A DNA stretch of 64,000 nt from Acidobacteriota bacterium. GTDB lineage: Bacteria > Acidobacteriota > Thermoanaerobaculia > Multivoradales > J023. A program made the translations under genes and the position numbers. Position 1 is the stretch's first letter, and each line of letters begins with the position of its first letter. Below are positions 47,401 to 53,627 of the stretch, piece after piece. The notes under the pieces were generated by a model. That model had not been told where the DNA came from and made no database searches. It saw only the letters and a list, made by a program, of their open reading frames with translations. Where the stretch lies: assembly GCA_029263315.1 (NCBI GenBank), contig JAJCXR010000048.1:62001-126000 (forward strand), given 5' to 3'.

Positions 47401-47620
47401 TGTCGATGTGGAGGCCACGACGGTGCAGAACCCCGACGCCTTGGCGCCCTTGCTGGGACCCACCCGCCAGCGGGCTGAAGAGGTGGCGGACGCCGTCGAG
47501 CTCGAGGTGGTGGAGATCCCGACCCTGTCCACCTGGGGCCTGTTGGTCTTGATGCTCGGCCTCGGTTGTCTGGCCCTACGAAGACTGCGGCGGTTCCGGC
47601 CACCACAAACCAAATCTTAG
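35486..47620 (+). CDS. Giant secreted DUF11-repeat protein (about 28 repeats) with IPTL-CTERM tail
   Basis: 4044 aa from the ATG at 35486; the frame also allows a GTG at 35411, but the signal peptide (RRRPLLCGLLLLLISGSAVG) begins after the ATG. About 28 DUF11 domains of roughly 130 aa follow (for example ADLSISKTDG...PGG.VTY, NDGPSDV, NNSASDLDTVL). Domains 1-3 are a 2-Cys subtype; most later ones are 4-Cys (LSC.W.C, A.C, YTA.C). Two domains, near 39.5 and 43.5 kb, are interrupted by propeller-like inserts. Domain 27 carries FGDGFESGGLSAWG. The C-terminus is VEIPTLSTWG, a membrane helix and a basic end. It is likely a surface stalk or adhesin. A 6-bp-stem hairpin (47636-47653) separates it from the next giant. 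Confidence 0.93.
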   Translation: MRSPRTGSSRRRPLLCGLLLLLISGSAVGPLRAGTEPPPEPDEADLIVTQEADGETVAAGGRLTYTITVANNGPADATEVVVTDTLPANTTLVASQGCVEDPTAQPECGLGTLAAGAMSSFTLTVDVPQDAVGILTNVAEAATATTDPNLGNNDSTLLTGVLLESDLGILISDAPDPVVASGTITYTIEVVNNGPSDASGVQVTDALPEGVVIASSNGCAEDPNASPTCTLGDLAAGDSTTYNLDVRVDPGTVGGLDNTVVVSSLAADPNEANNTAAQTTTAFAEADLDVSLSSDPDTVVAGETMVYTIFVDNDGPSHATNVVANLLLPPELSLVSTSGCAEDPMAFPACSLGDLVTGGTAFYQVTVQVAASTLGPVTAEVFVNSEATDPDNGNNHTDFDSTVISEADLRVSKTDEVVTAVPGESVTYVIGVHNDGPSDAIDIDVVDPFPASLDCIWQCAPEEGASCSGGQVQADLLDTIALPAGLGVTYTAVCQIDSAASGTLANTVRISYPGIDPDLLDNVASDLDTVLAGRADLRLSKSDGITLTAPGQIVTYTVVVSNDGPSDAPGSRVTDSLPDDLDNITWTCTSSLGSSCTGSGVGDLDDTVNLAAGGQLTYLISGTVRAEASGNLVNSAQVSLAEGLTDPNLNNNSDTDFDTEITDQQADLRVAKTDNVVAATPGGSVTYSIVVTNDGPQAVDDARVVDTFAAELSCIWSCQPSAGASCPPGQVAGDIDHLIDLPMGGSATFTAQCAIDAAAVGSLSNTVTVTPPVAVLDPDLIDNSASDLDTVLSGRADLRITKTDNSTLTAPGQTLTYTLQVFNDGPSDVLGARVQDAFSSAIEEVLWTCTATGASTCSAAGSGNIDDSTHLLAGDHFTYVATGVVAADASGTLLNSATVTAPEGVDDPNFNNNTAIDFDTVVTDTLADLSISKTDGVTQATPGGEVTYTLVVSNDGPNAVLGALVEDIFPPEVACIWTCQGTGGAQCAAGQVAGDISQTVDLPVAAVATFVAVCQIDAAAAGTLSNTATVTAPPGAVDPDPLDNSAADLDTVLSGRADLSISKTDNLTITSPGEEITYLITVRNEGPSDVLGAQVSDSFPEQLEDVSWTCTAGGGASCPAGGVDEIAASVDLPAAASLIFQASASVVEGAIGPLQNTATVTLPEGVSDPDLNNNTAIDFDTELSDLRADLTISKTDNTTSAIPGGTVTYTIEVSNGGPAAVTGARVGDIFPNTLSCLWSCAASGGAQCTAGQVAGDIDHLVNLPVGASAIYTALCTIDGDAAGTLGNTATVTAPPEVFDPNLLDNSASDLDTVLQSPQVDLSLQLDDGVEQAVPGQPLTYTLTARNDPSLFALVKLDDALALLRLEPRSGRGELVERWPSSACERLYFDEDGKPHNRCLAPIDTSIDTSAEISAQVPAESPPHDPSEPLWHPLRDETVTWEQAIDKAGSAVDVLVFRRLDAACRADLECALPPLVEHRSPFVMQDNLRSDSMELLDLAFAPLPPGLAGVHVESLFPSVLGCQWRCQANQNSACTAGPVVGDIRDTVNLSSGGQLVYTAVCDLASNAVAVLQTDSLEVQAQIIAPAGVEDSDDSNNSASDSDSLTPRGDLAVSKSDGRSSVAPGEGLTYTIQVVNPGPSDVSGALVSDDLTSLPLHNVFWTCTASVGSVCSAAGVNTLQDTVSLAAGGTLTFLASGVVNGDASGSLVNSVTVTAPEGFVDPIANNNTALDFDTAIAPRADLAIAKSDGVTSAIPGGTLSYVLTVANGGPGDALGAQVRDVFPASLEGITWSCLASPGSTCTASGEGHLLDTVNLLAGGLLTYTAEANIAPGARGTLANTATVSAPFGTVDPNPNDNSASDFDTVLTPRVDLTISKSDGVTIAVPGQSVTYTLMASNAGPSDALAARVDDIFADSLSCLWTCVGSGGGVCTPGQAAGDIQDTVDLPVAANVTYTAICDIDGAARGQLTNTATITAAADSLELRPGDNSASDLDTQLAPQADLGILKSDGRFSATPGEPLTYEITVDNAGPSDVTDVRVVDLLPEALLNPLWTCQADHGASCVTAGAGDLSERVDLPAASSLRFSLSGQIDPGASGTLSNTASLQMPGDVSDPDTSNNSASDDDTVLVPTADLGISKSDGVTVATPGRQITYTLEVVNEGPSDLQGALVTDSLAADLSCRWTCLGSGGALCAAGPTSGDLNDSPDLPVASRATYTAICDIASTASGALANTAYVSVPDGTVDPRLLNNSASDLDTVLLGEADLHISKSDGLTAATPGDAIVYTLVVGNDGPSDVLGAQVSDLLPAGLDCSWSCLADGASTCSAGPIHGNLVDHADLPAGSSVTYSAQCTIDAGAGGTLSNTATVMPPANVVDPNPSDNSATDGDTVLVPSADLRITVSDGVDAAIPGEDLTYTLVVTNDGPNSVQGARVEDLFPDALTCLWGCVGGNGGTCTPGQVSGDLIDTVSLPVTGTATYTAQCQIDPAATGDPDDHTLRNSASVVTPPGVEDGTLANNTASDLDTVLTPQADLAISKNDGLTTATPGESLTYRIVVSNPEGPSAIGDVEVSDQVPAVLSCSWTCVAEGGAQCSAGPRLGDLLDAPFLPPGGRATYDGDCGIDPLATGTLSNTASLQVSGSSSDPDASNNTATDDDTVLVPQVDLSVTLDDGQSSAVPGSDLEYTLTVRNEPPVFALTQPSNGAPELLRLHPNSTDIESLGFLPSSHCQGLSRRPDGLLESLCQDTEGQWRAFVLSGASLAQVPGTTISEPGSQVPGTVPQVPGTTLGNALEASPQVPGTYSKAVPQVPGTYSKAGDGNSGEPVAWVILEVPNVQAARVQSVLPSSLDCTWSCLAAGGASCASDPVPGDLDDSVDIGVGAVLTYTASCRIAPEATGDLILTARVVAPPEVVELDPSNNSDSDVDGLTPTADLQLSKTDGVTTAVPGEGVVYTLVASNPEGPSDLRDATLTDLFPAVLDCLWTCEGSDGGRCTPGQEAGDIADLVDLPVGASATYTAQCLIASHASGVLANHAELTPPAGGIDLVMSNNSASDLDTVLRPQADLSISKTDGVDVATPGGTVTYDIVVRHLAGPSDVVGARVEDTFPEVLDCLWTCAPQGGASCAAGQVNGDLVDLVNLPVGSQIVYQALCQVDPEASGSLSNTATVTPPNGTDDVDLSNNSASDQDTVLIPRADLSVGKDNGTTTVIPGQEVSYDIVVRNDGPSSVSGAVVEDVLPQLLEECRWTCTASVDASCTAGPVLGDVLDTVQLPRGGQVSYDLTCTLADDATGQLLNSATVAVPDGVTDPDGNNNTATDLDDVLLLDADLVLTKSDGVTSATPGGTLTYTLVASNPNGPADLAGVRLTDAPPAALGCSWSCVATPGATCGAQSPGSDLDDLVDLAVGSQVTYSGLCQIDPTARGTLSNTAQLTLPVGASDPDLANNSASDTDTTLLPQANLQLSKSDGLTSAVPGETIVYRIELTNPGPSALFEATVSDVFADSLTCAWSCVTSSGGATCDGVGGDGDLLDSVDLPVGSSLTYDAGCTIDDRASGTLLNTVVVDSEAGIFNARDDDTVLRPTADLSISKSDGVSSAVPGQSVTYSIQVRNDIGPSAIVGATVQDLFPSSLTCTWNCTAEDGASCAEGSQGGDLVDSIELAVGSGVTYTAGCLIASSASGSVSNTATVSLPTAGHDPNPGNNSATDVDSLVRSHDLSLSKSGEPASVYPGGTLTYTLAVFNGGPSDAPSVSLLDILPEDIDFVTATSSGFSTGSSAGLLFGDGFESGGLSAWGADGGAPPAPPEGPCTSSDGSLSCNLGGLGSGRTGTLTLVTRVRPLTPSGEVINQATVSTVGNDPNSSNNTATAITSILLGDTDIGIAMEDDPDPVLAGEDLFYTLTVTNHGPAVATGVTAVDNLPPEVTLVSATPQVGSCGADVGVVTCELDELENGASVEIQLWVLVNGDATSALTNRANVFAQQVDPNPINDVDVEATTVQNPDALAPLLGPTRQRAEEVADAVELEVVEIPTLSTWGLLVLMLGLGCLALRRLRRFRPPQTKS
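36704..39436 (+). repeat. Two-domain higher-order repeat with exact 783-bp period
   Basis: Two alternating DUF11 subtypes form a 261-codon unit. The start codon of the ADL motif recurs at 37481, 38264 and 39047 for one subtype, and at 37088, 37871 and 38654 for the other, always 783 bp apart. The first copy (36704) is 777 bp before the second. One subtype reads LSCIWSC...YTA.C; the other reads LDNITWTC...LTYLISG and lacks the last Cys. Confidence 0.85.
39531..40009 (+). other. Insert A: non-DUF11 module splitting a DUF11 domain
   Basis: About 160 residues inserted between LTYTLTARNDPS and VHVESLFPSVLGC, which are halves of one DUF11 domain. Contains LALLRLEPRSGRGELVERW and a Cys-Arg-rich stretch. 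The LLRL-P-x-S/T-G pattern recalls single beta-propeller blades. It includes one REP-like 15-mer and a 12-bp tandem duplication. Confidence 0.7.
39673..39711. repeat. REP-like 15-mer copy followed by 12-bp tandem duplication
   Basis: CAGGTGCCTGGCACC at 39673-39687, near-palindromic around its centre, followed by TATTGATACATC twice (39688-39699 and 39700-39711). Here the 15-mer is read as R-C-L-A-P, a different frame from the copies at 43.7-43.9 kb. Confidence 0.85.
43531..43957 (+). other. Insert B: propeller-like insert with QVPGT repeats, splitting a DUF11 domain
   Basis: About 142 residues between EYTLTVRNEP and ARVQSVLPSSLDC. The first part (ALTQPSNGAPELLRLHPNS, then LGFLPSSHCQGLSRRPDG) matches inserts A and C in pattern. 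The second part is five QVPGT peptides generated by the repeated 15-mer. Confidence 0.75.
43742..43891. repeat. Five copies of REP-like CAGGTGCCTGGCACC
   Basis: Exact copies at 43742-43756, 43778-43792, 43799-43813, 43844-43858 and 43877-43891. The last two sit in a 33-bp tandem duplication (43842-43874, 43875-43907). The core GGTGCC-T-GGCACC is self-complementary around one base. All five are read as QVPGT. Confidence 0.92.
47510..47617 (+). other. IPTL-CTERM sorting signal of the first giant
   Basis: Residues 4009-4044: VEIPTLSTWG, then a hydrophobic helix (LLVLMLGLGCLAL), then arginine-rich end RRLRRFR. This tripartite form is the IPTLxxWG-CTERM signal, in known systems linked to exosortase H. 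Confidence 0.9.
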
Positions 47621-47703
47621 TGATCCGGATGAGACGTCACCGGCGGTGGTGACAGGAAGAAAGCAAGGGAACGCTACTCATGGAACTTGCGGGAAGGAAA
47701 TCG

Positions 47704-50700
47704 ATGCGACTCCAGTCACTCCTCTGCGGCCTTCTTCTGCCGACCTTCATGCTGTTCATCTCGGGCGGCGCGATCGCCACCGCTGCCCCAGCACAGCAGG
47801 CGGACCTATCGATCACGGTGAGTGACGGGGTCACCTCGGCGGTGCCCGGTGAGACGCTCACCTACAGCCTGGTGGTACGCAATGTCTCGGGACCCGACGC
47901 CGTGGTAGGCGCCACCGTCCAGGACACCTTCCCCGCCGACCTCAGCTGTGCTTGGACTTGCCAAGGGGTGGGCGGTGCCAGCTGCACAGCGGGGCAAGTG
48001 GCGGGCAATATCAACGACACGGTCGTCTTGCCGGTGGCTAGCACCTTGACCTACACCGCCGTCTGCGACATCGACGCCGACGCCACCGGCACCCTCTCCA
48101 ACAGCGCCATCGTCTCCGCACCGCCGGGCGTCACCGATCCAAATATCAACAACAATCAGAGCGCGGATTTGGATACCCAGCTGCGGCCCCAAGCGGATCT
48201 CACCTTGAGCAAGAGCGACGGCGTCACCACGGCGGTGCCCGGTCAAACGGAGCTGGTCTACCAAATCGTCGCCCGCAATGCCAACGGCCCCAGCGACATC
48301 CTCGGCGCCAACCTCAGCGATGTCTTGCCCGAAGACCTCAGCTGTTTGTGGACCTGCGTCGCCAGCGGCGGCGCCACTTGCACCCCGGGACAGGTGGCCG
48401 GCGACATCGACGATACCTTGAGCCTGCCGGTGGGCGGCCGCGCCAGCTACACCGCCCTGTGCGACATCGACCCGATGGCTACCGGCACCCTGCGCAATAC
48501 CGCCAGCCTGACGCCGCCCGCCGGTGCCACCGACCCCAACAATGGCAACAACGTCGCCGCCGATCTCGACACCGAGCTGCGCCCGCGCACCGATATCGCC
48601 ATCACCAAGACCGACGGCGTCACCGAAGCCACCCCCGGGGAGTCCTTGACCTACACCATCAGGGTATTCCACCAGGCGGGGCCCAGCGGGGTCAGCGGCG
48701 CCATCGTGCAGGACACCTTCCCCGCCCCCTTGAGCTGCAGTTGGACCTGCCAGGCCAACGGTGGCGCCACCTGCAATCCGGGCCCGGTGAACGGCGACCT
48801 GGCCGACAGCGTCGACCTGCCACCCGGGGCCAGCGCCACCTACACCGCGGTCTGCGATATCGATCCCCTGGCCACCGGCACCCTGCACAATACCGCCCGG
48901 GTCACCGTACCGACGGGGGTGGTGGACACCAACGGCGGCAACAACCAAGCCACCGACGACAACACCCTACTGATTCCCCGCGTCGACTTGGCCATCCAGG
49001 TGGACAACGGCGTCGACGCCGTGGTGCCGGGGGATAGCGTCGACTACACCATCACGGCCAGCAATCCGGTCCTGCTCTTTGCCCTCGGCCCCCACCCCGA
49101 CGTCCACTCCAAGCAAGTGCTCTACCGTCTCGACGCCCTCACCGGCGCCGCCTGGCCCTTGGGGGTCAGCGATCTTCAGCCCCTCGGCCTCACCGCCTGT
49201 CGTCGTCTGATCCTCGATATCGACGGCAGCCTGTGGGCCGCCTGTGACGATCCCCTGGGAGCCACCCGTTGGCTGATTGTCGACAGCCGCGACGGCAGTC
49301 TTCGGCGCACCGGGGGCAGCCCGCGGGGTGTCTTTCCATCGGACACGCCAGCGGACCAAAGCCCATGGGGCCGACGCTCGAGCTTCGCCTTGGTGGACGA
49401 CGGTCCTACAACTTTCCTTGGCAGCCTCGACGCGGAGTCGGGGCAAGTGCGGGTGATCGGTGATAGCGGTGTGCCCTTGACTGTTCTAGGGCACCTGGCG
49501 ACAACACCAGGAACCGGCCCCGGGGAGGGTCCATCGGGCGATCCCGCCTTCACCGCCGACAACGTCGAAGGGGCGCGGCTGGAGAGCCTGTTTCCGAGCT
49601 CCCTGAGCTGCACTTGGCAGTGCAGCGCCGCCGGCGGTGCCAGCTGCCAGGCGGGCCCGGCGGCGGGGGACATCGACGACAGCGTCGATCTGCCGGTGGG
49701 CGGAAGCGTCATCTACAGCGTGCACTGCGATGTCGATGCAGATGCCCAGGGCGACTTGCTCACCACCGCCACCATCACCCCGCCGGACAACGTGCAGGAG
49801 GTGGACGCCAGCGACAACAGCGCCACCGACCTCGACCCGTTGACGCCCCGATCGGACCTCACCCTGTCGAAGACCGACGGCGTCACCCAGGCCATCCCCG
49901 GTCAGAGCGTCACGTACACCTTGGTGGCGCGTAATGCCAGCGGCCCCAGCGACGCCTTCGACGTCGAGGTGATGGATATCTTCAGCTCCAGCCTGAGCTG
50001 TATTTGGTCGTGCATCCCCAGCGGCGGCGCCACCTGCACCCAAGGGCAAACGGCCGGCAACATCGTCGACAGCATCGATCTGCCGGTGGGCTCACGGGCC
50101 ACCTACACCGCCCAGTGCACCATCGCTTCGAGTGCCCGCGGCACCTTGAGCAATACGGCGACGGTCAGCGGGGTGGGTGATCCCAACCCGACCAACAACA
50201 GCGCCGCCGATCTCGACACGGTCCTACGGCCGGTGGCCGATCTGACCCTGGCCAAGAGCGATGGCGTCACCCAAGCGACGCCCGGTGAGTCCGTCACCTA
50301 CAACATCGTGGCCAGCAACCCCGCCGGTCCCAGCGACATCCAGGGGGCCACAGTGACGGACTTGTTCGCCGATGCCCTGACCTGTCTTTGGACCTGTGTC
50401 GGTAGCGCCGGTGGCGTGTGTGCCGCTGGCCCGAACGTCGGCGACATCGTCGACCCGGTGCACTTGCCGGTCGGTGCCAGCGTCGCCTACCGGGCCGTCT
50501 GCGACATCGCCGCCGACGCCGAGGGTTCCTTGAGCAATACCGCCAGCCTCGGGCTGCCGCAAGGCAGCAGCGATCCCAACCCGGCCAACAACAGCGCCTC
50601 GGATCTCGACACCCTGCTGCGGCGGCGGGCCGACATCTCGATCAGCAAAGACGACGGCAGCGACGAGGCGGTGGTCGGCGACCGCACCGTCTACACCCTG

Positions 50701-53337
50701 GTGGTCAGCAACGCCGGCCCCAGCGACGCCGAGAACGTCGTGGTGCAAGATCACCCACCCGCCAGCCTGAGCTGTGTGTGGTCCTGCACGGCCGGCATCG
50801 GCGCCAGCTGTACCCCAGGCCCGACGGCCGGTGATCTGGACGATAGCGTCGTCCTGCCGGCGGGCGGCAGCGTCACCTACGAGGGCGAATGCGCCATCTC
50901 GTCGGCGGCCAACGGCCCCTTGGTCAATACCGCCAGCGTCGGCTTGCCGACGGCCATCGTCGATCCGGACCTGGGCAACAACACCGCCAGCGATACGGAC
51001 ACCCTGATCTACGAGGCGGACCTGGCGATCAGCAAGAGCGACGGCGTCACCCAGGCCATCGCCGGCTCGGCGGTCACCTACACCCTGGTGGCCAGCAATG
51101 CCGGTCCCAGCCCGGTGACCGGGGCTCACATCCTCGACACCTTTCCTCCCCAGCTGACCTCCTGTGACTGGAGTTGCCAGCCCAGCGGCGGCGCCGTCTG
51201 TGCCGTCGGTCCTCAGGGCGGCGACCTCGACGACCTGGCCGACCTACCGGCCGGCGCCAGTGCCACCTACAGCGCCCGATGTGCGATCGATTCGGCGGCC
51301 ACCGGATTCCTGGTCAATGGCGCCACCATCGCCGCCCCGGATGGAGTCACCGAGCTCGACCCGAGCAACAACAGCGCCACCGACGACGATACCGAGCTGC
51401 GGGTGGTGGCCGATTTGGTGATCAGCAAGAGCGACGGCGTCACCCAGGCAACGCCGGGCCAAAGCGTCACCTATAGCATCGTAGTACGCAACGAGGTCGG
51501 CCCCAGCGACATGGTGGGGGCGGCGGTGAGCGACGACTTTTCAGATCTGTTGTCCTGCATTTGGACCTGCCAAGCCAGCCAAGGGGGCAGCTGTGGTGCC
51601 GGCGGTGGCGGGGATATCACCGACAGCGCCGATCTTCCTCTCGGTGCCGCCGTCACCTACACCGCCCAGTGCCAGATCGCCCCCGACGCCAAGGGCTTTT
51701 TGCTCAATACCGCCACGGTGGCCGCCGCCGTCGGCAGCACAGACCCGAACCTCTCCAACAACAGCGCCACCGACGACGACACCGAGTTGCTGCCCATGGC
51801 CGACTTGATGGTGATCAAGGACGACGGCGTCAGCACCGTGGTGGCCGGCACCGCCCTGGTGTACTCCATCCAAGTGCGCAACCCGAACGGCCCGAGCGCC
51901 GTGCGCGATGTGCAAGTCAGCGACATCTTCCCCGACGCCCTGAGCTGCCAGTGGAGCTGCGTGGCGGCGGCGGGGGCCAGCTGTAGCGGCGGTAGCCACG
52001 ACGGCAACATCAACGATCTGGTGGATCTGCCCATCGGCGGCAACATCACCTACACCGCCGCCTGCAACGTCGCCTCCGCCGCCACCGGCGTGCTGGTCAA
52101 CACCGCCACCGCCACGGTAGCCACCGGCGGCAGCTTCAGCGATTCCGACAGCACCACGGTGCTGTTCGAAGCCGACGTCGAGGTGAGCAAGGACGACGGC
52201 ACCGACACCGCCGTGCCCGGCGGCACCACCACCTACGCCATCCTCATCAACAACGACGGTCCCAGCGACGTGCGGGACGCCACGGTGATCGACATTCCGC
52301 CCCCCGGCTTCAGCTGCAACTGGACCTGCGAGCCCACCGGCGGCGCCATCTGCGATCCCCAGCCGAGCGGCAACCTGGTGGACATCATCGACCTACCGGC
52401 CGGCGCCACCGCCGCCTACACGGCCCTGTGCTCGATTCCGGCGCGGGCCTTCGGCTACATCACCAATCGGGTGCGGGTGGAGCTGCCGGAGGGCGTCAGC
52501 GAGCTCGATCCCAGCGACAACGCCGATTTCGACACCGATCTGATGGTCTCATTGCACGATCTGGTGCTCGACAAATCCACCGGTTCCACCACCGCCGCCC
52601 CCGGCGACGCCGTCACCTACGTGCTCGAAGTGACCAATGAAGGGCCGTCCGACGCCCAAGGGGTGATCCTGCGGGACACCTTGCCGATGGAGATGAGGAT
52701 CGTCGAGACGACGGTGGTCGGCGCCACATCGGGCCCCTTCGTCTTCGCCGACGGCTTTGAGTCGGGCAATACGGTCAACTGGGGACACGGCCTCGAGCTC
52801 GGCCAATGTGGGCCGGTGGACAGCGCCGAGGGCCCCTCCTTCCGCTGCATGATGGGAGCCGTCGCTCCGGGGGCGCATCCGTCGGTGATCCTGGAGGCCC
52901 GGGTCTCCGAGGACGCCGAAAGCACATTGATCAACACCGGTTGGATCCGCTCCTTCACCACCGACTTGGTGCTGGGCAATAACACCGATACGGCGGTGGT
53001 CGTCTTGCAAGAGCCGGATCCTCTGGCGCCCCCCGGAGAGGGCGACCCGCCACAGAACGATGGCGAAACCGTGACCTTGGATACCCTGGACCATCTCTGG
53101 GCCCTCGACAACGGGGCGGCGGACCGGGTGGGCCCACGGCTGCCACAGGTCGTCGAGCCTGAGCTCGAGAGCACCGAAGGCAGTGTCTTCGATCCCGAGG
53201 CGGCGGTGGAGATTCCCACCCTGGGCACCTGGGGCATGCTGCTATTGGTGTCCCTCCTGGCTATGGCGGCGGCCCGTCGCTTGCATCGCCGGCGGGATGG
53301 CGAAGGCAGCTGCGGCCGTCCTAACGGACATACCTGA
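47704..53337 (+). CDS. Large secreted DUF11-repeat protein (about 12 repeats) with IPTL-CTERM tail
   Basis: 1877 aa from the ATG at 47704, chosen for the GGAAGGA site about 6 nt upstream; an in-frame ATG at 47680 lacks one. The signal peptide (LQSLLCGLLLPTFMLFISGG) resembles that of the preceding giant. Twelve DUF11 domains follow, mostly the 4-Cys subtype (LSCAWTC, ASC, YTAVC). Domain 4 is split by a propeller-like insert (49.07-49.57 kb). The last domain carries FADGFESGNTVNWG. The C-terminus is VEIPTLGTWG, a helix and RRLHRRR. Similar signal peptide, repeats, motif position and tail make it a paralogue of the upstream giant; both probably reach the surface by the same route. Confidence 0.93.
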   Translation: MRLQSLLCGLLLPTFMLFISGGAIATAAPAQQADLSITVSDGVTSAVPGETLTYSLVVRNVSGPDAVVGATVQDTFPADLSCAWTCQGVGGASCTAGQVAGNINDTVVLPVASTLTYTAVCDIDADATGTLSNSAIVSAPPGVTDPNINNNQSADLDTQLRPQADLTLSKSDGVTTAVPGQTELVYQIVARNANGPSDILGANLSDVLPEDLSCLWTCVASGGATCTPGQVAGDIDDTLSLPVGGRASYTALCDIDPMATGTLRNTASLTPPAGATDPNNGNNVAADLDTELRPRTDIAITKTDGVTEATPGESLTYTIRVFHQAGPSGVSGAIVQDTFPAPLSCSWTCQANGGATCNPGPVNGDLADSVDLPPGASATYTAVCDIDPLATGTLHNTARVTVPTGVVDTNGGNNQATDDNTLLIPRVDLAIQVDNGVDAVVPGDSVDYTITASNPVLLFALGPHPDVHSKQVLYRLDALTGAAWPLGVSDLQPLGLTACRRLILDIDGSLWAACDDPLGATRWLIVDSRDGSLRRTGGSPRGVFPSDTPADQSPWGRRSSFALVDDGPTTFLGSLDAESGQVRVIGDSGVPLTVLGHLATTPGTGPGEGPSGDPAFTADNVEGARLESLFPSSLSCTWQCSAAGGASCQAGPAAGDIDDSVDLPVGGSVIYSVHCDVDADAQGDLLTTATITPPDNVQEVDASDNSATDLDPLTPRSDLTLSKTDGVTQAIPGQSVTYTLVARNASGPSDAFDVEVMDIFSSSLSCIWSCIPSGGATCTQGQTAGNIVDSIDLPVGSRATYTAQCTIASSARGTLSNTATVSGVGDPNPTNNSAADLDTVLRPVADLTLAKSDGVTQATPGESVTYNIVASNPAGPSDIQGATVTDLFADALTCLWTCVGSAGGVCAAGPNVGDIVDPVHLPVGASVAYRAVCDIAADAEGSLSNTASLGLPQGSSDPNPANNSASDLDTLLRRRADISISKDDGSDEAVVGDRTVYTLVVSNAGPSDAENVVVQDHPPASLSCVWSCTAGIGASCTPGPTAGDLDDSVVLPAGGSVTYEGECAISSAANGPLVNTASVGLPTAIVDPDLGNNTASDTDTLIYEADLAISKSDGVTQAIAGSAVTYTLVASNAGPSPVTGAHILDTFPPQLTSCDWSCQPSGGAVCAVGPQGGDLDDLADLPAGASATYSARCAIDSAATGFLVNGATIAAPDGVTELDPSNNSATDDDTELRVVADLVISKSDGVTQATPGQSVTYSIVVRNEVGPSDMVGAAVSDDFSDLLSCIWTCQASQGGSCGAGGGGDITDSADLPLGAAVTYTAQCQIAPDAKGFLLNTATVAAAVGSTDPNLSNNSATDDDTELLPMADLMVIKDDGVSTVVAGTALVYSIQVRNPNGPSAVRDVQVSDIFPDALSCQWSCVAAAGASCSGGSHDGNINDLVDLPIGGNITYTAACNVASAATGVLVNTATATVATGGSFSDSDSTTVLFEADVEVSKDDGTDTAVPGGTTTYAILINNDGPSDVRDATVIDIPPPGFSCNWTCEPTGGAICDPQPSGNLVDIIDLPAGATAAYTALCSIPARAFGYITNRVRVELPEGVSELDPSDNADFDTDLMVSLHDLVLDKSTGSTTAAPGDAVTYVLEVTNEGPSDAQGVILRDTLPMEMRIVETTVVGATSGPFVFADGFESGNTVNWGHGLELGQCGPVDSAEGPSFRCMMGAVAPGAHPSVILEARVSEDAESTLINTGWIRSFTTDLVLGNNTDTAVVVLQEPDPLAPPGEGDPPQNDGETVTLDTLDHLWALDNGAADRVGPRLPQVVEPELESTEGSVFDPEAAVEIPTLGTWGMLLLVSLLAMAAARRLHRRRDGEGSCGRPNGHT
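49069..49568 (+). other. Insert C: propeller-blade-like module splitting a DUF11 domain
   Basis: About 165 residues between DYTITASNP and ARLESLFPSSLSC. Contains LYRLDALTGAAWPLG, then DIDGSLWAACDDP, and later GSLDAESGQVRVIG, the LYxLDxxTGxxxxIG rhythm of beta-propeller blades. Same insertion point as inserts A and B, without the 15-mer. Confidence 0.75.
53206..53334 (+). other. IPTL-CTERM sorting signal of the second giant
   Basis: IPTLGTWG at residues 1837-1844, followed by a hydrophobic helix (MLLLVSLLAMAAA) and RRLHRRRDGE. The basic tail is longer than in the first giant. Confidence 0.9.
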
Positions 53338-53593
53338 GGCCATGGCTAGCTCCGATCTCCGCCAGGGCACGGCCGCCTCGTCAAGGGGCCCTGGGTTCTG
53401 CCGGAAACAGCGCTCGGGGGGTCCATCGAGGCTTGATCCTCAGGACCTCGCCCCCGCCCGGGGCACCTTCCCTGATCGCTGCGCTCCAGGTCAGGCGGCC
53501 CGGGCTCAACACGCCGACCCCTGGCGGGGTCCCAAGCCGTTTCTTTTCTTTCAACAAGGTCAATCTCTTGCCGTTTGGCTACGGTGTCTCGTC
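53338..53593. other. Gap between second and third giant genes
   Basis: About 256 bases. The third gene's frame is open back to an ATG at 53342, but that stretch encodes a basic, low-complexity leader without domain features, so I treat it as untranslated. A hairpin GACCCC-TGGC-GGGGTC (53516-53531) is followed 9 nt later by a T-rich run (TTTCTTTTCTTTC) and could terminate the second giant's transcript. Confidence 0.4.
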
Positions 53594-53627
53594 GTGCGGT
53601 GTCTCGTCGTGCGGTCTCTCGTCATAC
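53583..53627. repeat. Three 15-bp tandem units at the third giant's start
   Basis: GGTGTCTCGTCGTGC at 53583-53597 and 53598-53612, then a third copy with three mismatches at 53613-53627. In frame they read as CLVVR-type pentads and form the n-region and hydrophobic core of the signal peptide. Confidence 0.8.

Noticed and set aside
53342-53593. N-terminal extension of the third giant from an upstream ATG
   Set aside because: It is in frame and open, but it would place a basic low-complexity leader of about 84 residues before a typical signal peptide; kept only as an alternative start.
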